From: Pseudarthrobacter sulfonivorans
GTDB taxonomy: Bacteria > Actinomycetota > Actinomycetes > Actinomycetales > Micrococcaceae
Length of the DNA: 64,000 bases
Assembly (NCBI RefSeq): GCF_014712225.1
Contig: NZ_JACXBW010000004.1
Location: 124,001-188,000, forward strand
Direction: 5' to 3'
Part shown: in pieces, positions 29,751 to 37,745 of the stretch
How positions within the stretch are numbered: position 1 is the stretch's first letter
Layout: each line of letters opens with the position of its first letter
Program-made: the position numbers and the translations under genes
Notes under the pieces: generated by a model
The model's database searches: none
Seen by the model: the letters and a program-made list of their open reading frames with translations, nothing else
What the model was told of the DNA's origin: nothing

Positions 29751-31112
29751 ATGTCGAACGGATGGTCTTTCGAAACCCGCCAGATCCACGCTGGACAGGA
29801 GCCGGACAGTGCAACCGGTGCCCGCGCCCTGCCGATCTACCAGACGACGTCGTTCGTCTTCCCCAGCGCGGAAAGCGCCGCCAACCGGTTCGCCCTCGCA
29901 GAACTCGCGCCGATCTATACACGCATCGGCAACCCCACGCAGGACGCCGTGGAACAGCGGATCGCCAGCCTGGAGGGCGGGCTCGGGGCCCTGCTGCTGA
30001 GTTCCGGACAGGCAGCGGAAACCTTTGCCATCCTGAACATCGCCGAAGCCGGGGACCATGTGGTGGCCAGCCCGAGCCTCTACGGCGGCACCTATAACCT
30101 GCTGGCGCACACGCTGAAGAAGTTCGGCATCTCCGTCACGTTTGTGGCGGACCCGGACAACCTGGACCAGTGGCGCGACGCCGTCCAGCCCAACACCAAG
30201 CTCTTCTTCGCCGAGGTGGTCTCCAACCCGCGGCAGGACGTACTGGACATCGAAGGCGTCTCGCAGGCCGCGCACGACGCCGGTGTGCCGCTGATTGTGG
30301 ACAACACCCTGTCCACGCCGTACCTGATCCGCCCGCTCGAATGGGGCGCGGACATTGTGGTCCACTCCGCCACCAAGTACCTGGGCGGCCACGGGTCGGC
30401 CATCGCCGGCGTGATCGTGGACTCGGGCAAGTTCGACTTCGGCAATGACCCTGAGCGGTTCCCCGGCTTCAACACCCCGGATCCGACGTACAACGGCCTG
30501 GTCTACGCCCGGGATCTGGGCGCGGACGGAGCACTCGGCGCCAACCTGTCCTACATTCTGAAGGCCCGCGTCCAACTGCTTCGCGATCTGGGCTCCGCCG
30601 TGTCCCCGTTCAACGCCTTCCTGATTGCCCAGGGGCTGGAGACGCTGAGCCTTCGGGTGGAACGGCACGTGGCGAACGCCGTCGAAGTAGCGCGCTGGCT
30701 TGAGGCCAGGGACGACGTCGAATCGGTCGCCTACGCCGGCCTGCCGTCCAGCCCGTGGTACCAGCGGGGACTCAAGTACGGGCCCAAGGGCACCGGCGCG
30801 GTAGTCGGCTTCAACCTGGCCGGCGGCGCGGAGGCAGGCAAACGCTTCGTGGACGCCCTGGAGCTCCATTCCCACGTGGCCAACATCGGGGACGTCCGGT
30901 CGCTGGTCATCCACCCGGCTTCCACCACGCACAGCCAGCTCTCGGCCGAGCAGCAGGCCATTGCAGGCGTAACGCCGGGGCTGGTCCGACTTTCCGTGGG
31001 CATCGAGCACATCGATGACATCATCGCCGACCTCGAAGCGGGCTTCCGGGCAGCCAAAAGCGCGGAAGAGGCCGCCGGAACGGGGGAGGACACAGCGGGC
31101 AGCCGGCAGTAA
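29751..31112 (+). CDS. metY: O-acetylhomoserine sulfhydrylase/aminocarboxypropyltransferase MetY
   Basis: A 453-residue PLP enzyme of the Cys/Met metabolism family. It makes homocysteine directly from O-acetylhomoserine and sulfide, completing methionine assembly. It begins NGWSFETRQIHAGQEPDSAT, typical of MetY. The PLP lysine is K209 in VHSATKYLGGHG, and VDNTLSTPYLIRPLEWGADI is also characteristic. It stands upstream of metX, which makes its substrate, with a SAM-sensing RNA element between the two. An AAAGGAG site precedes the ATG. Confidence 0.95.
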   Translation: MSNGWSFETRQIHAGQEPDSATGARALPIYQTTSFVFPSAESAANRFALAELAPIYTRIGNPTQDAVEQRIASLEGGLGALLLSSGQAAETFAILNIAEAGDHVVASPSLYGGTYNLLAHTLKKFGISVTFVADPDNLDQWRDAVQPNTKLFFAEVVSNPRQDVLDIEGVSQAAHDAGVPLIVDNTLSTPYLIRPLEWGADIVVHSATKYLGGHGSAIAGVIVDSGKFDFGNDPERFPGFNTPDPTYNGLVYARDLGADGALGANLSYILKARVQLLRDLGSAVSPFNAFLIAQGLETLSLRVERHVANAVEVARWLEARDDVESVAYAGLPSSPWYQRGLKYGPKGTGAVVGFNLAGGAEAGKRFVDALELHSHVANIGDVRSLVIHPASTTHSQLSAEQQAIAGVTPGLVRLSVGIEHIDDIIADLEAGFRAAKSAEEAAGTGEDTAGSRQ

Positions 31113-31192
31113 GCCGCCTCAGGAGTCAATTCCGTGAAGTCACAACCGGTCACACGCTTAGCCAGAAGCCGGGGCTGTTTCGTACACTCGAA

Positions 31193-31275
31193 CCAGGTCA
31201 TGAGTGCCAGCGACAGCCCCGGCTTGCTGGCCGGCAACCCTCTTCCGTGGTGGGGTGCCCCGGGTGAGGACCTGG
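31193..31275 (+). ncRNA. SAM-IV-like (S-box clan) riboswitch in the metY-metX spacer
   Basis: The core reads GTCATGAGTGCCAGCGACAG, then CCCCGGCTTGCTGGCCGGCA, then ACCCT and GTGGGGTGCCCCGGGTGA. These are the conserved blocks of the SAM-I/SAM-IV clan as seen before actinobacterial met genes. Helix P1 is formed by CCAGGTC (31193-31199) and GACCTGG (31269-31275), and GCCAGC/GCTGGC forms an internal helix. A small GCCG/CGGC hairpin follows P1, as expected for SAM-IV. It lies 48 bases before metX, so it probably lowers metX expression when S-adenosylmethionine is plentiful. Confidence 0.85.
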
Positions 31276-31323
31276 CCAGCCGGTCAATTGACGGCGGGCA
31301 AGCGCGTAGAAGAGGTCCTTACC

Positions 31324-32439
31324 ATGACGATCACCATCTCCCGAACGGCAGCTCCCGGAAACGGCGTGGTCCGCTATGCCACCATCGGTGGCCTGGAACT
31401 CGAAGCCGGCGGTTACCTGCCGGACGTCACCCTGGCGTATGAAACGTGGGGAACCCTGAACGCGGACGGCTCCAATGCCGTCCTGATTGAGCATGCCCTG
31501 ACCGGCAGCACACACGTGACGCGCGGCGACAGTGACGAGCCCGGCTGGTGGGAACAGCTGGCCGGACCCGGCGCGCCCGTGGACACGGACCGCTTCTTTG
31601 TGGTTTCCATCAACATTGTGGGCGGCTGCTACGGCTCCACAGGCCCGTCGTCGGAAGCTCCCGACGGAAGGCCATGGGGGTCCCGGTTTCCGCTGGTAAC
31701 CCTGCGCGACACGACGGCGGCCGAGGCCCGGCTGGCGGACCAGCTGGGCATCCAGAGCTGGTTTGCCGTGCTGGGCGGCTCCATGGGAGGGGCGCGCGCC
31801 CTGGAGTGGGCGGTCACGTTTCCGGAACGGGTGCAGCGCTGCGCTGTCATTTCCGTGGGGGCCGCGAGCACGGCTGAACAAATCGCCTTCGCGCAGGCGC
31901 AGACCCTGGCCATCCGCCAGGACACCAACTTCAACGACGGCGACTATTACGGCGGACCGCTGCCCGAGGACGGCCTCGCCCTGGCCCGGCGCATTGCGCA
32001 CATCACATATCGCTCGGCTGAGGAATTCGACGGCCGGTTCGGACGCTCGGCGCAGGTCCCCGAATCGCCGCTGAAGGCTGCGGCGCTGGGGGAGCGCGGC
32101 CGCTACCAGGTGGAAAGCTACCTGGACCACCAGGGCAAAAAGCTGGTGGGCAGGTTCGACGCGAACAGTTACATCGCGATCACCGACGCTTTGATGAGCC
32201 ACGATGTCACGCGCGGGCGGGGTTCCCTGGACGAGGCCCTGGGCCGCGCCACTGCCAGGTTCTTTGTGGCCGCAGTGGACAGCGACCGGCTCTACTTCCC
32301 GTCCCAGTCCCGCGAGCTGGCTGACGCGTTGCCCGGGGATGTTGATGTCCACGTCATCGAGGCCCCGATCGGCCACGACGGCTTCCTGACCGAGATCGGC
32401 CAGCTCGGCAGCCAGTTGCGGAGCACGTTCCTGGTCTAG
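31324..32439 (+). CDS. metX: Homoserine O-acetyltransferase MetX
   Basis: A 371-residue alpha/beta-hydrolase-fold enzyme. It acetylates homoserine with acetyl-CoA to start methionine synthesis by the direct sulfhydrylation route. The catalytic triad is Ser153 (LGGSMGGARALEW), an Asp in VDSDRLYFP (D319 or D321) and His351 (IGHDGFL). The sequence ALTGSTHV and GGCYGSTGPSS mark the family. It follows metY and a SAM-type riboswitch. The start ATG at 31324 has an AGAAGAGG site within reach of RNA elements upstream. Confidence 0.95.
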   Translation: MTITISRTAAPGNGVVRYATIGGLELEAGGYLPDVTLAYETWGTLNADGSNAVLIEHALTGSTHVTRGDSDEPGWWEQLAGPGAPVDTDRFFVVSINIVGGCYGSTGPSSEAPDGRPWGSRFPLVTLRDTTAAEARLADQLGIQSWFAVLGGSMGGARALEWAVTFPERVQRCAVISVGAASTAEQIAFAQAQTLAIRQDTNFNDGDYYGGPLPEDGLALARRIAHITYRSAEEFDGRFGRSAQVPESPLKAAALGERGRYQVESYLDHQGKKLVGRFDANSYIAITDALMSHDVTRGRGSLDEALGRATARFFVAAVDSDRLYFPSQSRELADALPGDVDVHVIEAPIGHDGFLTEIGQLGSQLRSTFLV

Positions 32440-32465
32440 CGCGGACGCACCCGCGTCGGCGGGTC

Positions 32466-32571
32466 TGTTCCTGGCGACCGTGGTCCTGGCCACCGTGTTC
32501 CTGATCCCGGTGTTCCTGGCCACCGTGTTCCTGATCCCTGGTGTTCCTGATCCCTGGTGTTCCTGGCCGGA
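32466..32571. repeat. Imperfect about 30-bp noncoding tandem repeats after metX
   Basis: Units built on CACCGTGTTCCTGATCCCGG and TGTTCCTGGC recur from 32466 to 32571, with two clear 30-bp copies starting at 32491 and 32521 and shorter partial copies on each side. The stretch between metX and the next (opposing) gene has no supported coding function. Confidence 0.7.
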
Positions 32572-32638
32572 CAAGGATCTGCGTCTAAGACATGGTTTGC
32601 GTCCAGCGGGGGCCTGGCGCGGTTCCAGACGTGACGGT

Positions 32639-33187
32639 TCAGCCGTTCATGATGTCGGAGCGGCGCTTCATGTACTCCTCCATGGCGAGCTCGCCATTGC
32701 TGTACTGCTGGTCCAGTTCGGCGAGCTTCCGGGCGCGGTAGCCCTGCGGGGCCGACGGCGCCGGGGGAGTTGCCGGGGCGGGAGCCTTTGGTGCTTCTGC
32801 GTGCTGCCCTGGCTGGCCAAACTGCTGAGGCTGTCCATACTCCTGGGGCTGGCCATACTGTTGTGGCTGTCCGTACGGCGGGAACTGCTGGCCGGGGAAC
32901 TGCTGATTCGCGGGCGGGATCGGCTGCATGGGCGGCAGCGGCTCGCTCGGCGGGAGGGGCTGCGGGCTCATGATCTCCCGGTAGCCGCCACTCATGTAAT
33001 CCTGCTGCGTGTAGCCGTCGCGGGGCTGCTTGCTCTGCGTCCCGGGAAACTGACCAGGATACTGGCCGGGGTAGCCTCCGGAGAAGCCCTGCCCCTGGTT
33101 CCGTTTGTTGACAGACTTCCGGTACATCCGCATCGCCATCGGTATCACGAACGACAGGATGATGATCCAGAAAAACAAGCTGTTCAC
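32639..33187 (-). CDS. Membrane-anchored Gln/Pro-rich protein with SHOCT-like C-terminus
   Basis: A 182-residue protein. One N-terminal membrane helix (FFWIIILSFVIPMAM) is followed by basic residues. A long Gln/Pro/Gly/Tyr-rich segment contains short repeats (YGQPQQYGQPQEYGQP). The C-terminal 30 residues (ARKLAELDQQYSNGELAMEEYMKRRSDI) match the SHOCT short C-terminal domain pattern. The GTG at 33187 was preferred because GAGAGG lies upstream and the helix starts directly after it. SHOCT proteins are often membrane-associated, but no function can be assigned. Confidence 0.7.
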   Translation of the reverse strand: MNSLFFWIIILSFVIPMAMRMYRKSVNKRNQGQGFSGGYPGQYPGQFPGTQSKQPRDGYTQQDYMSGGYREIMSPQPLPPSEPLPPMQPIPPANQQFPGQQFPPYGQPQQYGQPQEYGQPQQFGQPGQHAEAPKAPAPATPPAPSAPQGYRARKLAELDQQYSNGELAMEEYMKRRSDIMNG

Positions 33188-33236
33188 GGTGTAGTGCCTC
33201 TCATATGTGTCCCTCCAGCTTAAGCCCCGGGGCCGC

Positions 33237-34586
33237 CTAAGTCCTCGAACCCACCCAGACGGCCGGGATTCCCAGGAAGGCCCCATACCGTTCCACGGCG
33301 CTGTGAACGGCGCCCTCCACGGCCTTGCCCTCTAGCGCGCCCGGATCCGAAGGGCCGGCCAGGCGGATCTCCAGCTCGCAGCGGCCCGGAAACAGCGTGT
33401 GCCGCCAGGAGCCTGCCATCCGCCCGTCCAGCAGCACAACGTGCATCGGCGCGCCGCCCAAGGGGAACGCCGGGGCGCTGCCGCCAAAATAGTGCCGCGT
33501 CGCGGAATAGCCCATGACGTATTCGTCGTAGCACTGGATCAGGTCGATCCGGGGAACTGCCCCGGCCGATCCGCCGTCGCGCTCGGTAGCCCCCGAAGCA
33601 GCACTGCGGCCGGAAGCAGCCGCGCCCCCGGAAGCAGCCGCGCCCCCGGAAGCAAGCCTGCCGCCGGAAGCGGCCGCTGCGCCGGAGGCAAGCCTGCCGC
33701 CGGAAGCGGCCGCGGCGCCGTCCGTACCCGCCTGGAAATAGTGTTCGACGCCGTCAATCGCCACCGTCTCCAACACCGCCGGAGCGGAGTCCAGGACCCG
33801 CGCCAGGCCGTGACGGACATCGGTCATCGTGACGCCGGACCAGTCGGCGCAGTCCTTGACCGTGGCTGGACCCCGGCTCGTGAAGTACCGCCGGGCCAGC
33901 TCGTCGAGCGCTTCCTCCCGGGGCAAAGGCTCGACCGGTCCGGCCGGCACGCGCTCGTCGAAAAGGGCGTATGTCTGTTTCAAGGCCCCGCCCGGACTAC
34001 GCACGGGCGATCCGCTGGCCAACACGCCGCTGATTTCGGCGTGCATGATCAGGTATGCCAGTCCCAGGCCAGATGCCGCGAACCCGGCACGCTGCAGCTG
34101 CTCCGCTAACTGTTCCCGTGTGAGGTGCCGGCCGCCCCGAACCGCATCGGCCAGGACCCGGCCGCTCCGTTCCGCGGCGGCCGCATCGATTCCAGTGCGG
34201 CGGTAGGTTCCGGCGTTGGCCCGATGGAGCCGGGGTGCCGACAAAGCCCGCAGCCAGCGAAGATCATCCCGGTGCACAAAATGCCAGGTGGGCCGCAAAA
34301 TATGGGTGCGAAGGATACGGCCGTCTGAAACCGCCTGCTCCACATCCGCTGCAGTGGTGGTAGCTGAAGCGGTGGCGGCAGCGGCGGTGGCGGCAGCTAC
34401 AGCGGTGGCAGCTATCGTGGCGCCGGACTCACGGAGGGTGCGTTGCGCCAGGCTCCACCGGGCGTAGGGAAATTCCTGGGCCTGGACGGCCAGGAGGTGC
34501 CGGACGACGTCGTCGGGCGACTGAACCCGCGACCCCCGCAGCAACTGGGCGTCAAGCCGGCGACACACCACCTCTTCCTGTTCCAT
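33237..34586 (-). CDS. Winged helix DNA-binding domain-containing protein (HTH_42 family)
   Basis: A 449-residue protein of the HTH_42 (PF06224, AlkX/YcaQ-like) family. The N-terminal part has VQAQEFPYARWSLAQRT. ILRTHILRPTWHFVHRDDLRWL is the family core, and the C-terminal part has YDEYVMGYSATRHYF and GRMAGSW. The related YcaQ is a DNA glycosylase that unhooks crosslinks. The WHFV and DEYVMGY motifs are shared, so DNA repair is possible. It is longer than usual because of Ala/Thr repeats near residues 55-80 and Ala/Ser/Gly repeats (ASGGRLASGAAAASGG) near 290-330. It starts 52 bases after the SGNH gene on the same strand. Confidence 0.8.
   Translation of the reverse strand: MEQEEVVCRRLDAQLLRGSRVQSPDDVVRHLLAVQAQEFPYARWSLAQRTLRESGATIAATAVAAATAAAATASATTTAADVEQAVSDGRILRTHILRPTWHFVHRDDLRWLRALSAPRLHRANAGTYRRTGIDAAAAERSGRVLADAVRGGRHLTREQLAEQLQRAGFAASGLGLAYLIMHAEISGVLASGSPVRSPGGALKQTYALFDERVPAGPVEPLPREEALDELARRYFTSRGPATVKDCADWSGVTMTDVRHGLARVLDSAPAVLETVAIDGVEHYFQAGTDGAAAASGGRLASGAAAASGGRLASGGAAASGGAAASGRSAASGATERDGGSAGAVPRIDLIQCYDEYVMGYSATRHYFGGSAPAFPLGGAPMHVVLLDGRMAGSWRHTLFPGRCELEIRLAGPSDPGALEGKAVEGAVHSAVERYGAFLGIPAVWVGSRT
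33591..33722 (-). repeat. Degenerate Ala/Ser/Gly-coding repeats in the HTH_42 gene
   Basis: Units of roughly 18-51 bp, such as CCGGAAGCAGCCGCGCCC repeated at 33610-33650 and GGAGGCAAGCCTGCCGCCGG recurring later, run in frame and encode ASGG/AAASGG linkers. Confidence 0.7.
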
Positions 34587-34638
34587 GGCGGCTGCGTTTC
34601 CCTCCCGGGTTCCCTGCGACGGGCGCTTGCGCCCGTGG

Positions 34639-35505
34639 CTAGCGACGGGCTTCGGTGGTGCCCAGCGGACCCTCACCCGAACCCAAGGGGACGCCCGGGC
34701 CGAACACCGGCCCCGGCGTCGGGCGCTTGGCCGTAATTCCGTCACCGGAGGAGCGGTTACGCAGCCGCCGGACCACCCACGGGACGAAGTATTCGCGGGC
34801 CCACACGAGGTCTCCGCTGCGTGCTTCCCGCCAGGTCCGCGGCGGCAAGGGCTTCGGCATGCGGGGTTCGAGCGTGTGGCTGACGTTGAGCGAATCGAGC
34901 ACCATGGCGGCGATGGTGTGATGGCCCAGCGGCGAAAAGTGGAGCCGGTCCACGTCCCACATCTGCGGATCGTTGAGCTGTTTCAGCGACCACATGTCCG
35001 CGATGACGGCGTCGTGGCGGGCGGCCACGGTGCGCAGGTTCTCGTTGTAGATGGCCACCTTGCTACGGATCCGGCCCAGGACCGAGGAACCTGTGTCCGG
35101 TCCGTTGAACAACACCACCGTGGCACCGCCCATCGAAAGGATCTGGACCACAGAATCGAGCTTTTCGGCGAGGGCATCCGGGTCGCCGCCGGGCCGGATG
35201 AGGTCGTTGCCGCCGGCGGAAAGGGTGACCAGGTCCGGCTTGAGTGCGAGGCAGGCAGCCAGCTGCTGGTCCACGATCTGCTGCAGGAGCCTGCCCCGGA
35301 CGGCGAGATTGGCGTAGGCGAAATCATCCTGGCCGCGGCCCAGTTCCTCGGCCACCCGGTCCGCCCAGCCGCGGAACCCGCCCGGGCTTGAAGGTTCCGG
35401 GTCCCCGATGCCTTCGGTAAACGAGTCGCCCATGGCCACATAGCGCCTCCAGGGGTGGGCCTGCGTAGCAGGGAGGTGGTTCTGCATGGCTCTTGCGTCA
35501 GTCAC
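34639..35505 (-). CDS. SGNH/GDSL hydrolase family protein
   Basis: A 288-residue esterase/lipase-type hydrolase of the SGNH fold. Block I is YVAMGDSFTEGIGDP (Ser nucleophile), block II Gly in ANLAVRGR, block III GGNDLIRP (Asn), and block V DRLHFSPLGHH with the catalytic Asp-x-x-His. There is no signal peptide, so it is probably cytoplasmic. The C-terminus has a Pro/Gly-rich tail. The GTG at 35505 follows an AGGATAGGA site. It is divergent from an alpha/beta-hydrolase; a GTTACC-ACTG-GGTAAC dyad lies in the shared promoter. Confidence 0.87.
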   Translation of the reverse strand: MTDARAMQNHLPATQAHPWRRYVAMGDSFTEGIGDPEPSSPGGFRGWADRVAEELGRGQDDFAYANLAVRGRLLQQIVDQQLAACLALKPDLVTLSAGGNDLIRPGGDPDALAEKLDSVVQILSMGGATVVLFNGPDTGSSVLGRIRSKVAIYNENLRTVAARHDAVIADMWSLKQLNDPQMWDVDRLHFSPLGHHTIAAMVLDSLNVSHTLEPRMPKPLPPRTWREARSGDLVWAREYFVPWVVRRLRNRSSGDGITAKRPTPGPVFGPGVPLGSGEGPLGTTEARR

Positions 35506-35550
35506 GGTCCTATCCTGCCCTTTCGTTCTCGAGCTACGCCACCGTAGGTA

Positions 35551-35566
35551 GTTACCACTGGGTAAC
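35551..35566. promoter_or_regulatory. GTTACC-N4-GGTAAC dyad in a divergent promoter
   Basis: A perfect 6-bp inverted repeat with 4-base spacer (ACTG). It lies between the SGNH hydrolase start and the alpha/beta-hydrolase start, 17 bases before the latter. It shares the pattern GTTACY-N4-RGTAAC with the dyad before the acyl-CoA dehydrogenase at 59189, suggesting one TetR-like regulator. Confidence 0.5.
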
Positions 35567-35582
35567 TGTAAGAATGGAAACC

Positions 35583-36233
35583 ATGACTGACGCCGAAGTA
35601 TTTCCTGCCCCTGTTGTTATGTGGTCCCGGCCCGAGGACCAGCGCCCGGGCCGGCCGCTGCTCGTGCTGCTCCATGGCTACGGGGCCAACGAACATGACC
35701 TGCTGAACCTGGCCGACATGCTGCCCCAGGACTTCGTTGTTGCTTCGGTCAGGGCGCCACTCGCTACAGGTCCGGGATTTATGTGGTTCCCGCTCACGAA
35801 CACCATCGACTACTCCCTGGAAGCGGTCAAGAAGGCAGCCAGCTATGTGCAGGAGTGGATCGACGCAATCAAGGCCAACCACCCGTCGGTGACGCTGCTC
35901 GGCTTCTCCATGGGAATGGCCATGGCCACCACGTTGCTCCGGTACAGGCCTGCGGACTATGCCGCCGTCGTCGGGCTTTCCGGTTTTGTGATTAACGCCG
36001 ACGGCGATCCCGACTTCAGGGACAGCGAACTGGACGGATCCGTCCCCCTGTTCTGGGGCCGCGACCAGCAGGACCCGGTGATCACCCCGGACAAGATCGA
36101 CTACACCATGGGCTGGGTCCGCAAGCACGTCCACCTCACCAAAGTCCTCTACACGGGCATGTGGCACGGCATCAACCAGCAGGAGATCGGGCACGTCTCC
36201 GAGTTCCTGACGCATGAGGTGCTGAACAAGTGA
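35583..36233 (+). CDS. Phospholipase/carboxylesterase-type alpha/beta hydrolase
   Basis: A 216-residue alpha/beta hydrolase of the phospholipase/carboxylesterase (COG0400) family. It has LLVLLHGYGANEHDLLNLA, the nucleophile elbow LLGFSMGMAMATTLL (Ser near residue 110), an Asp in RDQQDPVI and a His in MWHGINQQEI. The family cleaves short-chain esters or thioesters; the natural substrate is unknown. The start at 35583 is preferred, with 35574 as an alternative. It shares a divergent, dyad-containing promoter with the SGNH hydrolase. Confidence 0.86.
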   Translation: MTDAEVFPAPVVMWSRPEDQRPGRPLLVLLHGYGANEHDLLNLADMLPQDFVVASVRAPLATGPGFMWFPLTNTIDYSLEAVKKAASYVQEWIDAIKANHPSVTLLGFSMGMAMATTLLRYRPADYAAVVGLSGFVINADGDPDFRDSELDGSVPLFWGRDQQDPVITPDKIDYTMGWVRKHVHLTKVLYTGMWHGINQQEIGHVSEFLTHEVLNK

Positions 36234-36337
36234 AGTGCTGACCGCGCAACGCACGACGGCGGCCCGGGGCACAGTGCCGCAGGTCGCGTTGTCATCGCAA
36301 GAGGTCGCCGCCCCGCCCGCGCGTTTGCGTCGGGTTT

Positions 36338-36571
36338 TCAGGCCTCCGGGGCAACGACCTTCACGGTCTGGCCATTGGCGGTTACGGTGTCGCCGTTGTG
36401 GAGCTGGCGGCCGCGCCGTTCATCGATCTCGCCGTTGACCTTGACGAGGCCGTTCTTAATGAGCTCGGCAGCCTCCACACCGTCTTCCACCAGGCTGGCG
36501 AGCTTCAGGAGCTGGCCAAGGCGGATCATGCTGTCACGGATGGGGATCTCTTCGATGTCCTGGTTGCTCAT
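36338..36571 (-). CDS. Small S4-domain RNA-binding protein
   Basis: A 77-residue protein of the YbcJ/YaaA-like S4 family. The core is IRLGQLLKLASLVEDGVEAAELIKNG followed by VKVNGEIDERRGRQL and GDTV, the S4 fold that contacts structured RNA. Related proteins assist ribosome or tRNA processes. The ATG at 36571 starts 32 bases from a divergent transporter gene. Confidence 0.85.
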   Translation of the reverse strand: MSNQDIEEIPIRDSMIRLGQLLKLASLVEDGVEAAELIKNGLVKVNGEIDERRGRQLHNGDTVTANGQTVKVVAPEA

Positions 36572-36603
36572 ACAGCAATGATGCCTGACGTAAGGTGAAT
36601 TCA

Positions 36604-37569
36604 ATGACCCACACCCCGCGCCTGCCGCTGCTCGCTGGCCTCCCACTGGCCGTCGGCGCAGGGCTGGCCATTCCGGTCCAGGGCCGCATCAACGGTGCCC
36701 TCGGGGTCCGGCTCAACGACGGCATCGCCGCGGCGGTAGTGAGCTTCAGTACGGGTCTGATCCTGATCGCGGCCATCGCGCTGCTGCTGCCCAAGGGCCG
36801 GGCCGGGCTGACGCGCATTGTCCCCGCCCTCCGGAAACGCAGCTTTCCCCGGTACTACGTCCTCGCAGGCGGCGTGGGTGCCTTCTTCGTTTTTGCCCAG
36901 TCCACCACTGTGGGCCTGCTCGGCGTGGCCCTGTTCACCGTGGCCACCGTCACCGGACAGACCCTTAGCGGCCTCCTGGTGGACCGGCTCGGGATCGGCC
37001 CGGGCGGCAAGCGCGGCATCACGGGAGTCCGCATCATGGGGAGCGTGTTGACCATCATTGCCGTGGCCTGGGCCGTGTCCCCGCGCTTTGGCAACGCCGC
37101 CGATGCCGGTTTGCTGCTGCTTCCCCTGATGCTGCCCCTGGCGGCGGGATTCCTGATGAGTTTCCAGCAAGCCATGAACGGGACCGCAACCCTCCACTAC
37201 GGCACGCCCATCGCGGCGACGCTGGTGAACTTCGTCGCCGGCGGCATCCTCCTGTGGATGGTATGGGGCATCAAGGTTGCCGTCGCGGGTGCGGGCAATC
37301 CGCTGCCCGGGGAGTGGTGGTATTACCTCGGCGGGCCCATGGGCTGTATCTTCATCGGGCTGGCCGCCGTGCTGGTCCGCGGCCTGGGCGTCCTGGTCAC
37401 GGGCCTGGGCATGATTGCCGGCCAGCTGGTGGGCTCGCTGATCCTTGACCTCGTGGTCCCCGCCCCCGGCTCCGTGGTGGCGCTGCCCACCATCCTGGGG
37501 ACCATCCTGACCCTGGCTGCGATCCTGGTGGCTACACTTCCCTGGCCGCGCGGCGCCTTCCGACGGTAG
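36604..37569 (+). CDS. DMT-superfamily transporter, YdcZ/DUF606 type
   Basis: A 321-residue membrane protein with about ten hydrophobic helices. It has two DUF606 (YdcZ/EamA-like) halves that each repeat a GRINGALG- or AMNGTATLHYGTPIAAT-type motif. The substrate is not known for most of this family. The ATG at 36604 follows AAGGTGA. It stands alone between the divergent S4 gene and glyS. Confidence 0.82.
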   Translation: MTHTPRLPLLAGLPLAVGAGLAIPVQGRINGALGVRLNDGIAAAVVSFSTGLILIAAIALLLPKGRAGLTRIVPALRKRSFPRYYVLAGGVGAFFVFAQSTTVGLLGVALFTVATVTGQTLSGLLVDRLGIGPGGKRGITGVRIMGSVLTIIAVAWAVSPRFGNAADAGLLLLPLMLPLAAGFLMSFQQAMNGTATLHYGTPIAATLVNFVAGGILLWMVWGIKVAVAGAGNPLPGEWWYYLGGPMGCIFIGLAAVLVRGLGVLVTGLGMIAGQLVGSLILDLVVPAPGSVVALPTILGTILTLAAILVATLPWPRGAFRR

Positions 37570-37745
37570 CGCGCCGTCCCGCGGCATGGCCGGTAGGCTA
37601 GGACACGCAGTCCTCTGCACCTTATTTCCTGCACCCTGCTTCCTTCGTCTGCCCGCCCGCACCCAGCGGGACCGCACACCCGTGCGTCAGGGCCAAAATA
37701 ACCGCGGACCGCACCCAGCGGCCCTGTAGAAACTGGAGTTCCACC

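Noticed and set aside
31198..32574. Long open frame on the minus strand opposite metX
   Set aside because: It is a high-GC shadow of metX with no ribosome site and no recognisable domain.
37570..37745. T-box leader before glyS
   Set aside because: No T-box consensus or long specifier stem could be seen in the 176-base spacer.
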